In this document: positions 41,499 to 51,450 of the stretch, piece by piece
Numbering within the stretch: the first letter of the stretch is position 1
Layout: every line of letters starts with the position of its first letter
Origin: a bacterium
GTDB lineage: Bacteria; Verrucomicrobiota; Verrucomicrobiia; Verrucomicrobiales; Akkermansiaceae
DNA: 64,000 nt
Reading direction: 5' to 3'
Assembly (NCBI GenBank): GCA_018222765.1
Contig: JAAEZT010000002.1
Span: forward strand, 170,111-234,110
Notes under the pieces: model-generated
Told to the model about the DNA's origin: nothing
Database searches by the model: none
What the model saw: only the letters and a program-made list of their open reading frames with translations
Made by a program: the position numbers and the translations under genes

Positions 41499-43905
41499 CT
41501 GATTTTCCCGCAGCCACGGGTGGAAGGCGTTTCATTGTAAACGGATAACTCTCGGTAATAGCGAGCACCAAATCGCCGAAACGATATCCCGTCGGCTTCA
41601 GCCTGGCCGCGATTTCGTTTACGGTCGCTTCATCGTAAAACTCAAGCTGCCGACCCAGCGCGTAGGCCAACATCTTGCGGATCGCCTGTGAGCCAAGATC
41701 ATCGAGCCGTTCATCAATCAAGGCCAATTTGAGTCCGGCAGGCCCACGAAATTTGGCTCCGCTTGGCAAGGTCCCGCGATCATCAATCCCATCCCGCCAT
41801 TGGCCAAATTCAGCGTAGCTTTCCAAGCCGAAACCAAGCGGATCAATCTGGGCATGGCATCCGGCACAACGCGGAGATTCCCGATGTGCTTCGAGCTTCT
41901 GCCGTAGGCTCATCACCGCGCGGCGGCCGCCACCTTTCACTTCAATCTCCGGGACATCGGGCGGAGCCGGTGGCGGAGGCGTCCCCAACAGAGTATCGAG
42001 AATCCATTTTCCCCGAACCACCGGACTGGTGCGATCGGGAAAAGAAGTCGTAGCAAGGACGCTGGCCTGTCCGAAGATACCGCCACGTTGATTCGTTTCA
42101 AGTTTGACCCTCCGCATCGCCGTCCCCTCGACTCCGTCGATCCGATAATGGCGCGCCAACTCCTCATTCAGAAAAGTATAATCGGCATCGATCAATCGCG
42201 CGACAGGTGCGTTATCCATCACCAAGGAATAAAAAAAGTAAGCCGTCTCGGCACGCATCGCCGCCATCAGGCTCTCGGTGCACCAGGGATTGTCGATCGG
42301 ATCTTTGCGAATGCGAGGACCCACATCATCGGTGCTGAGCCACTCCGCCGCAAAGATTTCCCCAAGCGAGAGACTCCGGGGATCGTCGAGCATGCGTTTG
42401 ATCTGGGCCTGACGACTTGCGGAATTGGAAAGCTTGCCGGCAGCAGCCGCATTGAGAAGTTTATCATCAGGAGTCGACGCCCACAGAAAATAGGAGAGGC
42501 GCGTCGCAAAATCAAAATCTGACACGACTTGGTCTTTTCCATTCTCCGCTGCCTCCTCGACACGAAGCAGAAACTTCGGGGAAACGAGAATCGTCTTAAA
42601 AGCAAGGGCCAGAGCATCCGCTTGGAATTTTGATGTCTTCAGCGCTACTTCATAGCGAGCCGTAATCTCCTTAATCTCAGCATTAGTCGGCGGGCGCCGA
42701 TAGGCACGGCGCATAAATCTCTCGACCGCTCCCACGGCATCTTCGGGATTGCCGGCCAAATAGCTCCACGCCTTTTTATCTGCCCGCACCTCATCAATCA
42801 CCCCTTCGGCGGCGGTGAAATATCGATCAAGATGAGCCGTCTGCAGAAAGAGAGTATTCGCGCTATTGGAAAATCCGCTGGCCCCGCTGAAATCCATGGG
42901 GAAGTCATCCGCCGGCCGAAGATCGAGCCCGACAAGATCGCGGATCGTACGATTGTATTCCTCGCGGGTAAGACGACGAGCCGGAACATAGCCCGGATTT
43001 CGCACTTTGCTGTAGTCAAAACCCTCAATCTCCGCCGCCAGCCAAGCTCGCAATTTCAGGCGATCAGCGTCAGCCGGTTGCGGCTTCTTCTTAGGCGGCA
43101 TATCGCCCATCTTCACCCGCTCTGCGACATTTTCCCAAAGCAGTCGATTGCGAACCAGCGGGATCTGTGTGAGTGCCCTTTCCAAATTAATATCGCCCTT
43201 CGCACTGGCATTATCATGACAGCCAAAACAATGCTCCTCAAGTATCGGAAGAATCTCTTTTTCAAAGTTGAAGGTGATGCCGTGAAGCTCATCCTTTCCC
43301 TCCCCGCCGTCTTTCGGAGCAGGCATATAAGCCGGCCCGGAGATCTCCTTTGCATCCATCTCTTCCTCCTCGTCTCCCTCCTCGACGAATCCAAAATCCT
43401 CAAGCGTTTCCCTAAATCGCTCGCGCAACGCCACCTCGGGATTCTTAAGACGCCACTCTAATTCCTCTTCTATTTCTTCAGCCGCCTCAGGAAAAAGTTT
43501 CATCTCCAATCGGTCCATTTTATTTTGCAACGCGATCTGCTTTTTCAACAAGCGAAGCAAACCTACCTCTCCTTCATCTTCGCCAATCTTATCCTCTCGA
43601 AATCGCCAGGCCAGCACCTCAATCTCAGCCTCCACATTTTCCACGCCAACCAGAACCTCCGCCCACTCCTCGCCATGCTCTTCCTTCTCTTCAAGAAACA
43701 TCTCCCGCAATTCAACGCCACGCTCACGAGCTTCCTCCAGCTCCTCGCCCTCATGCATTTCAATCGCCGCCAACACGCCCGTAGCCCGACGCTTAAGAAA
43801 GGCCTTTGTCTCTTCGTCAAGCGGCTCAGCCCAAGAGGAAAATCCCGACAGCAACGCCACCATCCCAAGGATGATCCTGACGCCAGACTCACTCTCATTC
43901 ATCAA
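41488..43905 (-). CDS. DUF1587/DUF1592/DUF1588/DUF1585 protein with Glu-rich helical N-terminal extension
   Basis: 805 aa. After a signal peptide (ILGMVALLSGFSSWA), residues about 27-190 form a very Glu-rich, probably coiled-coil extension (EGEELEEARERGVELREMF) not present in the other two copies here. Then the heme site CFGCH near residue 237, DUF1587 (RRLTREEYNRTIRDLVG), DUF1592 (FMRRAYRRPP, TRLSYFLWASTPD), DUF1588 (RGGIFGQASVLATTS, then CAGCHAQIDPLGFGLESYAEFG) and DUF1585 (IRKMLAYALGRQLEFYDE). The Glu-rich part resembles that of the esterase encoded 16 bp upstream. It is followed by the overlapping DUF1552 gene. Confidence 0.9.
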   Translation of the reverse strand: MMNESESGVRIILGMVALLSGFSSWAEPLDEETKAFLKRRATGVLAAIEMHEGEELEEARERGVELREMFLEEKEEHGEEWAEVLVGVENVEAEIEVLAWRFREDKIGEDEGEVGLLRLLKKQIALQNKMDRLEMKLFPEAAEEIEEELEWRLKNPEVALRERFRETLEDFGFVEEGDEEEEMDAKEISGPAYMPAPKDGGEGKDELHGITFNFEKEILPILEEHCFGCHDNASAKGDINLERALTQIPLVRNRLLWENVAERVKMGDMPPKKKPQPADADRLKLRAWLAAEIEGFDYSKVRNPGYVPARRLTREEYNRTIRDLVGLDLRPADDFPMDFSGASGFSNSANTLFLQTAHLDRYFTAAEGVIDEVRADKKAWSYLAGNPEDAVGAVERFMRRAYRRPPTNAEIKEITARYEVALKTSKFQADALALAFKTILVSPKFLLRVEEAAENGKDQVVSDFDFATRLSYFLWASTPDDKLLNAAAAGKLSNSASRQAQIKRMLDDPRSLSLGEIFAAEWLSTDDVGPRIRKDPIDNPWCTESLMAAMRAETAYFFYSLVMDNAPVARLIDADYTFLNEELARHYRIDGVEGTAMRRVKLETNQRGGIFGQASVLATTSFPDRTSPVVRGKWILDTLLGTPPPPAPPDVPEIEVKGGGRRAVMSLRQKLEAHRESPRCAGCHAQIDPLGFGLESYAEFGQWRDGIDDRGTLPSGAKFRGPAGLKLALIDERLDDLGSQAIRKMLAYALGRQLEFYDEATVNEIAARLKPTGYRFGDLVLAITESYPFTMKRLPPVAAGKSDEE

Positions 43906-43921
43906 CTGCCAGCTTAACGAA

Positions 43922-45313
43922 TTATTCCCCTTTCAAAAACTCCAGGAGTAATTCCTGACTCAGGGCCTGGGTGGCATTGTGACCATGATCGTTCACCTTA
44001 AAGTGCACGACATCTCCATCGAGATAGGAGAAGACTTCAATCTTCCCATTCACCGTGCTCGGTTCCCTGAGCTTTTTCCCCCCGTATCCCATCCGCTTGG
44101 CCCACAGAAAAATCGATTCCTCCGCATCAACAAAAGGAAGCTTTCCTCCTTTCGCCGGAATCGCTTTGGAAGGACCACCGCGATAGGGAACTAACGGGTC
44201 ATTGGTTCCAGAAATATTCAGCAGGCGCTTTCCTACGAGAGGCTTCGCGACCTCCTCATAATTATTCTCTTCCCCGCGCGATTTAAAATTCTTCCCGTCA
44301 TACTGAAATCCGTTCAAGGGACTGACCGCACTAATGTAGTTCTTAATATTGGGAAGCTTCGTCTCAATCGCGATTTGATTGACCAACGCCGCTCCATTGG
44401 AAATCCCCATGATCGTGAAGTCATTTTCCTTTACGTCGTCCCGCTCGGCGAGTTCACGGATAATCGCCTCAACAAATTCCCGGTCATCTGCCTTTGATCG
44501 TTCCGAGACGATGTTCCAACTCTCCCGGTAGCCTTCGGGAAAAACCGTGATGGACTGGCTGGCAACCTTCGGATATCGGTTGAGGATCATTCTTTGCAAA
44601 CCCCGGGCATTCCCGCCATTGCCATGTAGGAAGATGATCACAGGCAATGCTTCTCCATCATCAAGCTTCGGGATATTCACCCAATACGGACGCGCATAAT
44701 TTTTTTCCTGTGACCAAGATTGCTTGATCGCATTCTCCCCGTCGCCTTCCTCTTCCTGCTCTCCCTCTTCCCGCTCTTCCTCATCGGATAAAATCTCCCT
44801 GAGTTCTTCCGCGATAATTCGCTCACGGCTTTCCTGCATCTCGGCAAGCTCTTCTGCAATTTCCTCGACTTCCTTTTTCAACTTCTCGAGCTCCCGATGT
44901 CCATACTCAATCTCGCGATCAATTTGCGCGCCAACAAGCTTTCCGATCTCCTTCCTAATCTCCCTTTTTCCGGCTTCATCGTCAGCCTCGTGCCAGGCTT
45001 CTACCAAAGACTCCATGCGAACCCGGGTTCGTTCCTCATCCAAAAAGTTTTCGGCAGCTTCCGCGCCCTCTTCGCGCTTGATCTCAAGATACTCCATTAA
45101 AAGATCAGCGGCACTTTCAACGACCTCCGCATAGCCTTCCTCACCCTCTTCCTCTTTCACGCGCTCGAGCAAGTCCATTGATTCAGGCATTTTCTCTTTC
45201 AAGAAATCAAGGACGTGTTCAACGGTCGGGCGCTCTTCTTCGGCGCGGAGAAGAGATCCGAAAGCCGAGAGAACGACAACAAAAGCAATCATCAAGGAAT
45301 TCATTTTTAACAT
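43922..45313 (-). CDS. Secreted PHB-depolymerase/feruloyl esterase-like hydrolase with Glu-rich helical region
   Basis: 463 aa from the ATG at 45313; a GTG two codons earlier is also possible. Signal peptide MIAFVVVLSAFGSLLRA. About residues 27-200 are highly charged and helical (KREEGAEAAENFLDEERTR, HRELEKLKKEVEEIAEELAE), a probable coiled coil. The alpha/beta hydrolase domain follows. Numbering from the GTG, it carries the oxyanion motif HGNGG (232-236), nucleophile S307 in GISNGA, acid D374 in SGTNDPLV and base His at 445-447 in NDHGHN. This matches the polyhydroxybutyrate depolymerase/LpqC-type esterase family. The natural ester substrate is not known. It is third in the sigma/anti-sigma unit and next to the DUF1592 gene with a similar extension. 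Confidence 0.85.
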   Translation of the reverse strand: MLKMNSLMIAFVVVLSAFGSLLRAEEERPTVEHVLDFLKEKMPESMDLLERVKEEEGEEGYAEVVESAADLLMEYLEIKREEGAEAAENFLDEERTRVRMESLVEAWHEADDEAGKREIRKEIGKLVGAQIDREIEYGHRELEKLKKEVEEIAEELAEMQESRERIIAEELREILSDEEEREEGEQEEEGDGENAIKQSWSQEKNYARPYWVNIPKLDDGEALPVIIFLHGNGGNARGLQRMILNRYPKVASQSITVFPEGYRESWNIVSERSKADDREFVEAIIRELAERDDVKENDFTIMGISNGAALVNQIAIETKLPNIKNYISAVSPLNGFQYDGKNFKSRGEENNYEEVAKPLVGKRLLNISGTNDPLVPYRGGPSKAIPAKGGKLPFVDAEESIFLWAKRMGYGGKKLREPSTVNGKIEVFSYLDGDVVHFKVNDHGHNATQALSQELLLEFLKGE

Positions 45314-45321
45314 TTTCACGA

Positions 45322-45840
45322 TTAGGAGGTGGGTAAGTGGTTGAGTTCGGTTCGTAGTTTGCGGGCCCGGTCACGGGCGATAGAAATTCGTTCCAGAGCG
45401 GGATCTTGAGGACGTGTAGAAAAAAGACGCTTTGAAAGCTTCGCCCTCGTAGCAGGTTCATTTGAACTTTCCTTTTCTTTAACGACGACTTCCTCGACTT
45501 GGCTGGTTCCTTCATGAAGCCACGACTTGATGCCCACGGCAATCACTGCAATCACTGCGGCCGCGGCTGCGGCTGCGGCTGCGATCCAAGGGAGAGGGAA
45601 TCGGGTTACCTTTCTTTCAACTAACCTCTCAGTCACCGCTTCAAGAGCGAAGGAACGTGACGAGTTCATCATCGGTAGGTCTACGAGTTCATCACGAAGA
45701 ACATTAAGCTTATCCAGCTCACCGAGGTATCGTTGAGCAGCCGGATCTTTTTCGGAAAGAGCCTCAATTTCAGCAGAGAGTTTGGAATCCGCTTCACCAC
45801 TCCAATAGAGCAACAGATCATCTTCGGTCTTTGAGTCCAT
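45322..45840 (-). CDS. Anti-sigma factor, single-pass membrane protein
   Basis: 172 aa. The N-terminal half (EDDLLLYWSGEADSKLSAEIEALSEKDP) has the size and character of an anti-sigma cytoplasmic domain, but no zinc His/Cys motif is present. One transmembrane helix lies at about 83-105 with a long Ala run (PWIAAAAAAAAAVIAVIAVG). The C-terminal 65 residues are highly charged and should lie in the periplasm. It starts 4 bp after the ECF sigma factor stop, the usual place for the cognate anti-sigma. Release on an envelope signal would turn on this unit; the signal is unknown. Confidence 0.8.
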   Translation of the reverse strand: MDSKTEDDLLLYWSGEADSKLSAEIEALSEKDPAAQRYLGELDKLNVLRDELVDLPMMNSSRSFALEAVTERLVERKVTRFPLPWIAAAAAAAAAVIAVIAVGIKSWLHEGTSQVEEVVVKEKESSNEPATRAKLSKRLFSTRPQDPALERISIARDRARKLRTELNHLPTS

Positions 45841-45844
45841 CGTC

Positions 45845-46402
45845 CTATTCGTTCGATTCAGATTCCAGGAGGGGTTTCAGGCGCTTCTTGGCGCGATGCA
45901 TTCTGGCCAGCACCGTTCCGATTGGAACATCAATTACTTCAGCAATTTCCTTAAAAGGAAGGTCGCCCTGCAAACGCAGGGCCAGCACCTCCCGTTCAGC
46001 ATCTGGAAGTTGGGCGATGGCCCTATCGAGAGACTGCAGACGTTCTTTTTGCACCATCACCTCCATTGCTGCAGGCTGACGATCGATCAAGGGATCGGCG
46101 CCGAGGCATTCCTCCGGCGCTTCAGCAACCAAGGTACGACGGCGGCGACGAATAATTTCGATAGCCTCATTACGACCAATTCGAAACAACCAACTCTTGA
46201 AGTGATTTTCCTCCCGATAGCGCGGTAGTGCGAGAAGAGCCTTAGAAAAAGTCTCCTGCATCGCATCTTCGCAATCTTGTGAGTGGTGTAGCATTTGCCA
46301 AATAAATTGATAGAGCGCCCGTTGATGTTTCCCCAGCAACTCGACGGCAGCATTGCCATCCCCATCGCTGCAGAATTTTCGGATTAAGAGAGAGTCATCC
46401 AC
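45845..46402 (-). CDS. ECF-family RNA polymerase sigma factor
   Basis: 185 aa with a GTG start at 46402. Region 2 lies at about 22-90 (QFIWQMLHHSQDCEDAMQETFSKAL, HFKSWLFRIGRNEAIEIIRRRRR), region 4 at about 120-175 (AIAQLPDAEREVLALRLQGDLPFKEIAEVIDVPIGTVLARMHRAKKRL). Regions 1 and 3 are absent, as in ECF factors. It heads a five-gene unit: sigma, anti-sigma, esterase, DUF1592 and DUF1552 proteins. It likely drives its own promoter in the 359-bp region upstream, but no motif could be fixed. Confidence 0.95.
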   Translation of the reverse strand: MDDSLLIRKFCSDGDGNAAVELLGKHQRALYQFIWQMLHHSQDCEDAMQETFSKALLALPRYREENHFKSWLFRIGRNEAIEIIRRRRRTLVAEAPEECLGADPLIDRQPAAMEVMVQKERLQSLDRAIAQLPDAEREVLALRLQGDLPFKEIAEVIDVPIGTVLARMHRAKKRLKPLLESESNE

Positions 46403-46761
46403 AGGGGTTCAGAGAGCACTAACGGGGATTCATCTACTTTATTGCCGGAATTTGAATCTTTTTTTATCTCCCGGCTATTTCAAAGAGGCACTCAAGAGAT
46501 TTACAGCAGCCAAATCCGAGAAATATCCAAAGCGACACTCCCAAATTGCGCCTACGAAAGTGAAGCTTTGCTTCCTCTCTTCGAAACCGACCATCTCAAC
46601 AAAATCGAAAAATCTACCACAATCTTCAGCCAAGGGAAATTGGCTCCTGAGCTTCGCGCGCTCTCCTCTGCAATGAAGCACTTATTCGATCTCGATCAAT
46701 TCTGTTAGTCTTATCCTCTTGCTGAACGAATAGACAAACTGCTAGTTACAAGGTCATCAAC
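46403..46761. other. 359-bp divergent intergenic region between the sigma factor and PQQ-dehydrogenase genes
   Basis: It holds the promoters of two outward-reading genes. A weak inverted repeat GCCGG...CCGGC with an AT-rich loop lies near 46443-46475. Short open frames lack coding character. No clear ECF-type -35/-10 pair could be chosen by eye. Confidence 0.5.
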
Positions 46762-49323
46762 ATGACTTCATTTCTCAAGTTCATCCTCGCTCTTGCTCTC
46801 ACCGGTCTTGTTCACGGAGTGGATGCTTTCCGCTTTCAATCCAAAACCGTCGCAGAAAACTTCGCCCGTCCCATGGGATTTGCTCTTGCGCCCGACGGCT
46901 CGATCTTTCTCATCGAACTTCAGGGCAAGGTCAACCGCATCGATCCCACTACAGGAAACCGTACTACCATCGCCGAAATCAAGGTCTTCGGCGAACAAGA
47001 GAACGGCCTTCTTGGAATTACGCTCGATCCAGATTTTGCGAACAACCAACACCTCTTCCTCCTCTACTCACCCGCCGATTTTGTGGGCCAACGCATCAGC
47101 CGCTTCACGCTCCAGGGCGACCAACTTACCGATGAAAAGAAAGTCCTCGAGTGGGGCATTCAACGTCGCGAGTGTTGCCACCACGGCGGCATGCTTCAGT
47201 TCGGACCCGACGGCTGCCTCTACGCCTCCGCTGGTGACAACACCCATCCCTTTGGCGACTCCGCTTCCTACGCCCCCATTGATCGCCGCCCGGGACGCGA
47301 ACCCTGGAACGCCGAAAAATCCTCCGCCAATCCTAACGACTTTCGCGGCGGCATCATCCGCATCAAAGTCAATCCCGACGCCTCCTATTCCATTCCCGAA
47401 GGCAACCTCTTCCCTTTGGGCACCCCAGGAACCAAGCCGGAAATCTACATCATGGGATGCCGCAACCCGTGGAAGTTTTCCATCGATCCAAAGTCCGGCC
47501 ACCTCTACTGGGGTGACGTTGGACCCGACGCAGGAAAGGACGGCCCCCGTGGCCCGCGCGGGCACGACGAAATCAATCAGGCCCGCCAAGCCGGATTCTT
47601 CGGCTGGCCCTACTTCATTGCCGACAACAGACCCTATGCCTTCGTCGATTTCACCAATGGCAAGGTCGGTAAAAAATACGACCCTGCCAAACCGATCAAC
47701 GATTCACCCCTCAACACCGGACGTCACAACCTCCCACCCGCGAAACCTGCTTTCATCTTTTATCCCTACGCCGACTCAGAGGAATTCCCCATCCTCAAGA
47801 AAGGCGGCCGCACCGCCTGCGCCGGTCCCGTTTTTCACCACCGCCCCGAGTTCGAAAAAACAAACGGCCTGCCCGCCCACTACGACAACTGCCTTCTCTT
47901 CTGGGACTGGAACCGTCCCTTCATCAAGTGGGCTCGCCTCGATGAAAACCAAAATCTCGCCGGCATCGAGGACTTCCCTCTCCCCGTCAAAATCCGTCGC
48001 CCCTCCGATGCCGTCTTCGCTCCCGACGGAACCCTCTGGTTCCTCGACTACGGAGCCACCTGGGGCGACAACACGGACGCCCGACTCCTCCACATTTCCT
48101 ACCTCCATGGAAACCTCAAACCCCTTGCACGATTCGAGGCCGATAAAAAACACGGCGCGCTTCCCCTCATAATCAAACTCGATGCCTCTTCCTCTCAAGA
48201 CCCCGAAGGAGAAAAGCTCCGCTACTCGTGGTCTTTTCAGGACATCGAATTTTCCACCTCCCAAAAACCAGCTCTCACCCTCATTGAACCCGGCGACCAC
48301 CCCATTACCCTCAAAGTCACCGACCCATCCGGAGCCACCGCCACCACGACCCAAACCATCACCACAGGCAACAATCCTCCCGCCCTCACTTTCAAAGAAC
48401 CACTTGACGGTTCTTTCTTCACTCCCGGAAAACCCCTCGCCTATCGCCTTCACATCACGGACACCGAAGATGGAGACTCAAAGAAGTCACCCGATGCCTT
48501 CGCCGCGAGCGTGATCACACTCGCTCCTCTCGCCAAGGAATCACCCGGCCTCTCGGCCATTCGCGCTTCCGATTGTTTCAATTGCCACCACGCCAGCCAA
48601 AAACTCATCGGCCCCTCCTTCACCGAAATCGCAAAACGCTACAAAGGTAATCCCACCTCCTTCGACCAATCCGTGCAGCGTGTCATCTCCGGCTCCGCCA
48701 AAGTTTGGGGAGAAGTCCCCATGCTTCCCCATCCCAATCTCTCCCGCGATCAAGTCACTGCAATGGTTAGCTGGATCTACTCCCTCAGCGAAACCACGGC
48801 ACCCAAAATCTCCCGCGGAGTTTCCGGTAGCCTCGTCACGCCTTCCCACCAAGGCACGCTCGAACTTTCCGCCAATCACACCGACCTCGGCGCCCACTCT
48901 GGTAAGGCTTCACCCCTCTCCGGCACCACCACCATCCGACTACAATCCCGCACCATCCAGGCCGAAAAATTTTCAAAAAACGGAGGCCCTAAATTGCTCA
49001 ACGAATCCGCCAAGGACGGCAAAGCCTTCATCGGAGCCATCAACCACGACCAGTGGTCCGAGTATCATCGCTTCCGCCTCAGGGGCTGCCAAAAGATCAC
49101 CTTCTACTATGCCTCCGCCGGCCCCGGAGCCACCGTCACCGTGACTGCCAACGATAAAAAAATCGCCACAGCCCAACTCAAGCCCACCGGCGACTGGAAC
49201 AAGTGGCAGGAAGTCACCGTCCCCCTCGAAAACCTCCCCGGCGGCCTCGTCAACCTCCGCCTCACCTTCACCAACCCCGGCCAAAAACACCTCACCAACC
49301 TCGACTGGTTCCGCTTCGAATAA
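46762..49323 (+). CDS. Secreted PQQ-type sugar dehydrogenase fused to PKD, cytochrome c and carbohydrate-binding domains
   Basis: 853 aa with a signal peptide (FLKFILALALTGLVHGVDA). Residues 25-450 form the six-bladed propeller of soluble glucose/sorbosone dehydrogenases (ARPMGFALAPDGSIFLIE, NGLLGITLDPDF, GDNTHPFGD, GCRNPWKFSID, FGWPYF, RRPSDAVFAPDGTLWFLDYG). About 455-535 is a PKD-like domain (LDASSSQDPEGEKLRYSW). A cytochrome c domain has heme site C605-H609 (CFNCH) and Met ligand candidate M654 in EVPMLPHP. Residues about 725-853 look like a CBM6-type carbohydrate-binding domain ending in LDWFRFE. The likely function is oxidation of a sugar held on a polysaccharide, passing electrons to the fused heme. 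Next on the strand is a sulfatase, which supports work on sulfated glycans. Confidence 0.87.
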   Translation: MTSFLKFILALALTGLVHGVDAFRFQSKTVAENFARPMGFALAPDGSIFLIELQGKVNRIDPTTGNRTTIAEIKVFGEQENGLLGITLDPDFANNQHLFLLYSPADFVGQRISRFTLQGDQLTDEKKVLEWGIQRRECCHHGGMLQFGPDGCLYASAGDNTHPFGDSASYAPIDRRPGREPWNAEKSSANPNDFRGGIIRIKVNPDASYSIPEGNLFPLGTPGTKPEIYIMGCRNPWKFSIDPKSGHLYWGDVGPDAGKDGPRGPRGHDEINQARQAGFFGWPYFIADNRPYAFVDFTNGKVGKKYDPAKPINDSPLNTGRHNLPPAKPAFIFYPYADSEEFPILKKGGRTACAGPVFHHRPEFEKTNGLPAHYDNCLLFWDWNRPFIKWARLDENQNLAGIEDFPLPVKIRRPSDAVFAPDGTLWFLDYGATWGDNTDARLLHISYLHGNLKPLARFEADKKHGALPLIIKLDASSSQDPEGEKLRYSWSFQDIEFSTSQKPALTLIEPGDHPITLKVTDPSGATATTTQTITTGNNPPALTFKEPLDGSFFTPGKPLAYRLHITDTEDGDSKKSPDAFAASVITLAPLAKESPGLSAIRASDCFNCHHASQKLIGPSFTEIAKRYKGNPTSFDQSVQRVISGSAKVWGEVPMLPHPNLSRDQVTAMVSWIYSLSETTAPKISRGVSGSLVTPSHQGTLELSANHTDLGAHSGKASPLSGTTTIRLQSRTIQAEKFSKNGGPKLLNESAKDGKAFIGAINHDQWSEYHRFRLRGCQKITFYYASAGPGATVTVTANDKKIATAQLKPTGDWNKWQEVTVPLENLPGGLVNLRLTFTNPGQKHLTNLDWFRFE

Positions 49324-49493
49324 GGTAAAGACAGAACACCAAGGCATACGACGCTGACAATGAGGGTTTAGCGTCGTGCTCTTAGCTTTCTCGCGGACAA
49401 AAAAGAGGACAAGCTCAGCGCCTGATCAATGTCCTCAAGAAACCTAATTTCCATTGAAGGCATCCATCCTCCAAAGCCGTATCATTTCCACAC

Positions 49494-51374
49494 ATGAGAA
49501 TTCCTCTCCTTACCTTCTTCCTGGCAACCTTCCTGCACGCTGAAAAAAAACCCAACGTCGTCTACATTCTTGCCGACGACCTTGGCTGGGCCGACACCAC
49601 GATTTACGGTCACACCAAGCTCTACCAAACCCCCAACCTTGATAGGCTCGCCAAGCGCGGCATGACCTTCACCCGGGCCTACGCCGCCAGCCCGCTTTGC
49701 TCGCCCACCCGCTCCAGCATTCTCACGGGCCTCAACCCGGCCACCACCATGCTGACCACCCCCAACTGCCACACTGGAAAACCTATCCTCACCGCGGCCG
49801 AAGGTAAAAGATCAGCCCCGCAAAACAAAGCGATCCAGCCCATCCCCGTCAACCGACTTGACACAAACTACTATACCCTCGCCGAATCCTTCCGTGACTC
49901 CGGATACGCCACCAGCCACTTCGGCAAGTGGCACCTCGGCGCCGAACCTCACTCACCGCTTGAACACGGGTTCGACCTCGACATCCCACACTGGCACGGA
50001 CCCGGACCCGCCGGGAGTTTCGTCGCCCCCTGGAAATATCCCGACTTCGATCCCAATACGCCCAACGAACACATCGAAGACCGCATGGCCCAGGAAGCCG
50101 TGGTCTTCATGGAGAAGAACAAAGACAAACCCTTCTTCCTCAACTACTGGATGTTCTCCGTCCACGCTCCCTTCGATGCCAAGAAAGACCTCATCGAAAA
50201 ATACCGAAGCCTCATTAATCCCAAAGACCCGCAGCGCAGTCCCACTTACGCTGCCATGGTCGAATCAATGGATGATGCCGTTGGCACCTTGATGAACGCT
50301 CTTGACCGGCTCAAACTCACCGACAATACCATCATCGTTTTCTTTTCCGACAACGGCGGCAACATGTATAACGAAGTCGATGGCACCACCCCGACCAGCA
50401 ATACGCCTCTTCGCGGCGGCAAGGCCACTATGTTCGAAGGCGGTGTGCGCGTGCCCATGATCGTCTCCTGGCCCGGCCACATCGAACCGGCTTCCACCAA
50501 CGACACCCTCGTTCAGTCCATCGACTTCTTCCCCACCTTCGCCGAACTCCTCGATCTCAAAACCGAAGAGAGTCAAAAATTCGACGGTGTTAGTATCGCC
50601 AAAGCCCTCAAAGGAGCCTCACAAGAACGCGGTCCCATCTTCACTTACTTTCCGCACAACCCACCCGTCCCCGACTGGCTTCCCCCCTCCGTCTCGGTCC
50701 ACCACGACCACTGGAAGCTCATCCGCGAATTCTTCCAAGGCGAAAACCAAGCCCATCACTATCATCTCTACGATCTAAACGAGGATATCGGCGAAAAGAA
50801 TAACCTCGCCAAAGAAAACCCCAAGATCGTGCGCGAACTCGATCAACTCATCGCGGAATTTCTCAAGGAAAGCAAAGCCGTCCTTCCAGTCCCCAACCCC
50901 TCCTTTGATCCTAAAAAATACCAACCCGAATTAGTCGGTATCGGCAAAGATCGCAGCAACAAAAAGAAACCCGCCAAAGACGATCCCTTCCGCAAAGAAC
51001 TTCAAGGCTGGAAAGCCCGGAACTGCCAAGCCGCCGTCAAAGACGGAATAATCACCCTCAAAGGTACCGCCCCCGATCCTTTCCTTGGCACTGGCGCCGG
51101 TCAATTCAGCGGCCCCACAAAAATTACCTTCCGCGTCCTCTCCCCCAAAGGCGGAAAGGGAAAAGTCTCCTGGGCCAACAACACCCCTACCCCCCAATCC
51201 GTCCCCTTCACTCTCAAAACAGGCAAGTGGACCGAACTCACCCTCGACCTCCCCGCAAAAGATAACCTCGGCATCCTCCGCCTCCATTTACCAGCGGGCA
51301 ATCAAACCATCAAAGTTGATTCCTTGAAACTCCAATCCCAGAGCAGCTCAATCGTTCGATCCTGGAAATTTTAA
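49494..51374 (+). CDS. Secreted formylglycine-dependent sulfatase with C-terminal beta-rich domain
   Basis: 626 aa, signal peptide [15 protein letters not shown]. The sulfatase core (20-470) shows [15 protein letters not shown] (metal Asp pair), [13 protein letters not shown] with the Cys (C69) that is turned into formylglycine by the CxPxR rule, the GKWHLG motif, FFSDNGG, and a [17 protein letters not shown] stretch. After a linker, about 500-626 form a beta-rich domain ([19 protein letters not shown]) often found at the end of verrucomicrobial sulfatases. It removes sulfate esters from glycans in the periplasm or outside. The sugar is not known. Neighbouring genes suggest the freed sugar is oxidised and taken up as an acid. 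Confidence 0.92.
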   Translation: MRIPLLTFFLATFLHAEKKPNVVYILADDLGWADTTIYGHTKLYQTPNLDRLAKRGMTFTRAYAASPLCSPTRSSILTGLNPATTMLTTPNCHTGKPILTAAEGKRSAPQNKAIQPIPVNRLDTNYYTLAESFRDSGYATSHFGKWHLGAEPHSPLEHGFDLDIPHWHGPGPAGSFVAPWKYPDFDPNTPNEHIEDRMAQEAVVFMEKNKDKPFFLNYWMFSVHAPFDAKKDLIEKYRSLINPKDPQRSPTYAAMVESMDDAVGTLMNALDRLKLTDNTIIVFFSDNGGNMYNEVDGTTPTSNTPLRGGKATMFEGGVRVPMIVSWPGHIEPASTNDTLVQSIDFFPTFAELLDLKTEESQKFDGVSIAKALKGASQERGPIFTYFPHNPPVPDWLPPSVSVHHDHWKLIREFFQGENQAHHYHLYDLNEDIGEKNNLAKENPKIVRELDQLIAEFLKESKAVLPVPNPSFDPKKYQPELVGIGKDRSNKKKPAKDDPFRKELQGWKARNCQAAVKDGIITLKGTAPDPFLGTGAGQFSGPTKITFRVLSPKGGKGKVSWANNTPTPQSVPFTLKTGKWTELTLDLPAKDNLGILRLHLPAGNQTIKVDSLKLQSQSSSIVRSWKF

Positions 51375-51450
51375 ATTCCCGACCGAACCAGTTTTTCTCC
51401 ACTTTGAAAAAGCCACTCATGCTCTCACTTTTCAATCTCCTGGGGGAAAC

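Noticed and set aside
46793-48172. Open frame of 459 codons in another frame of the PQQ-dehydrogenase gene
   Set aside because: The product is a Ser/Pro/Thr-rich string without structure, typical of a shifted reading of C-rich coding DNA.
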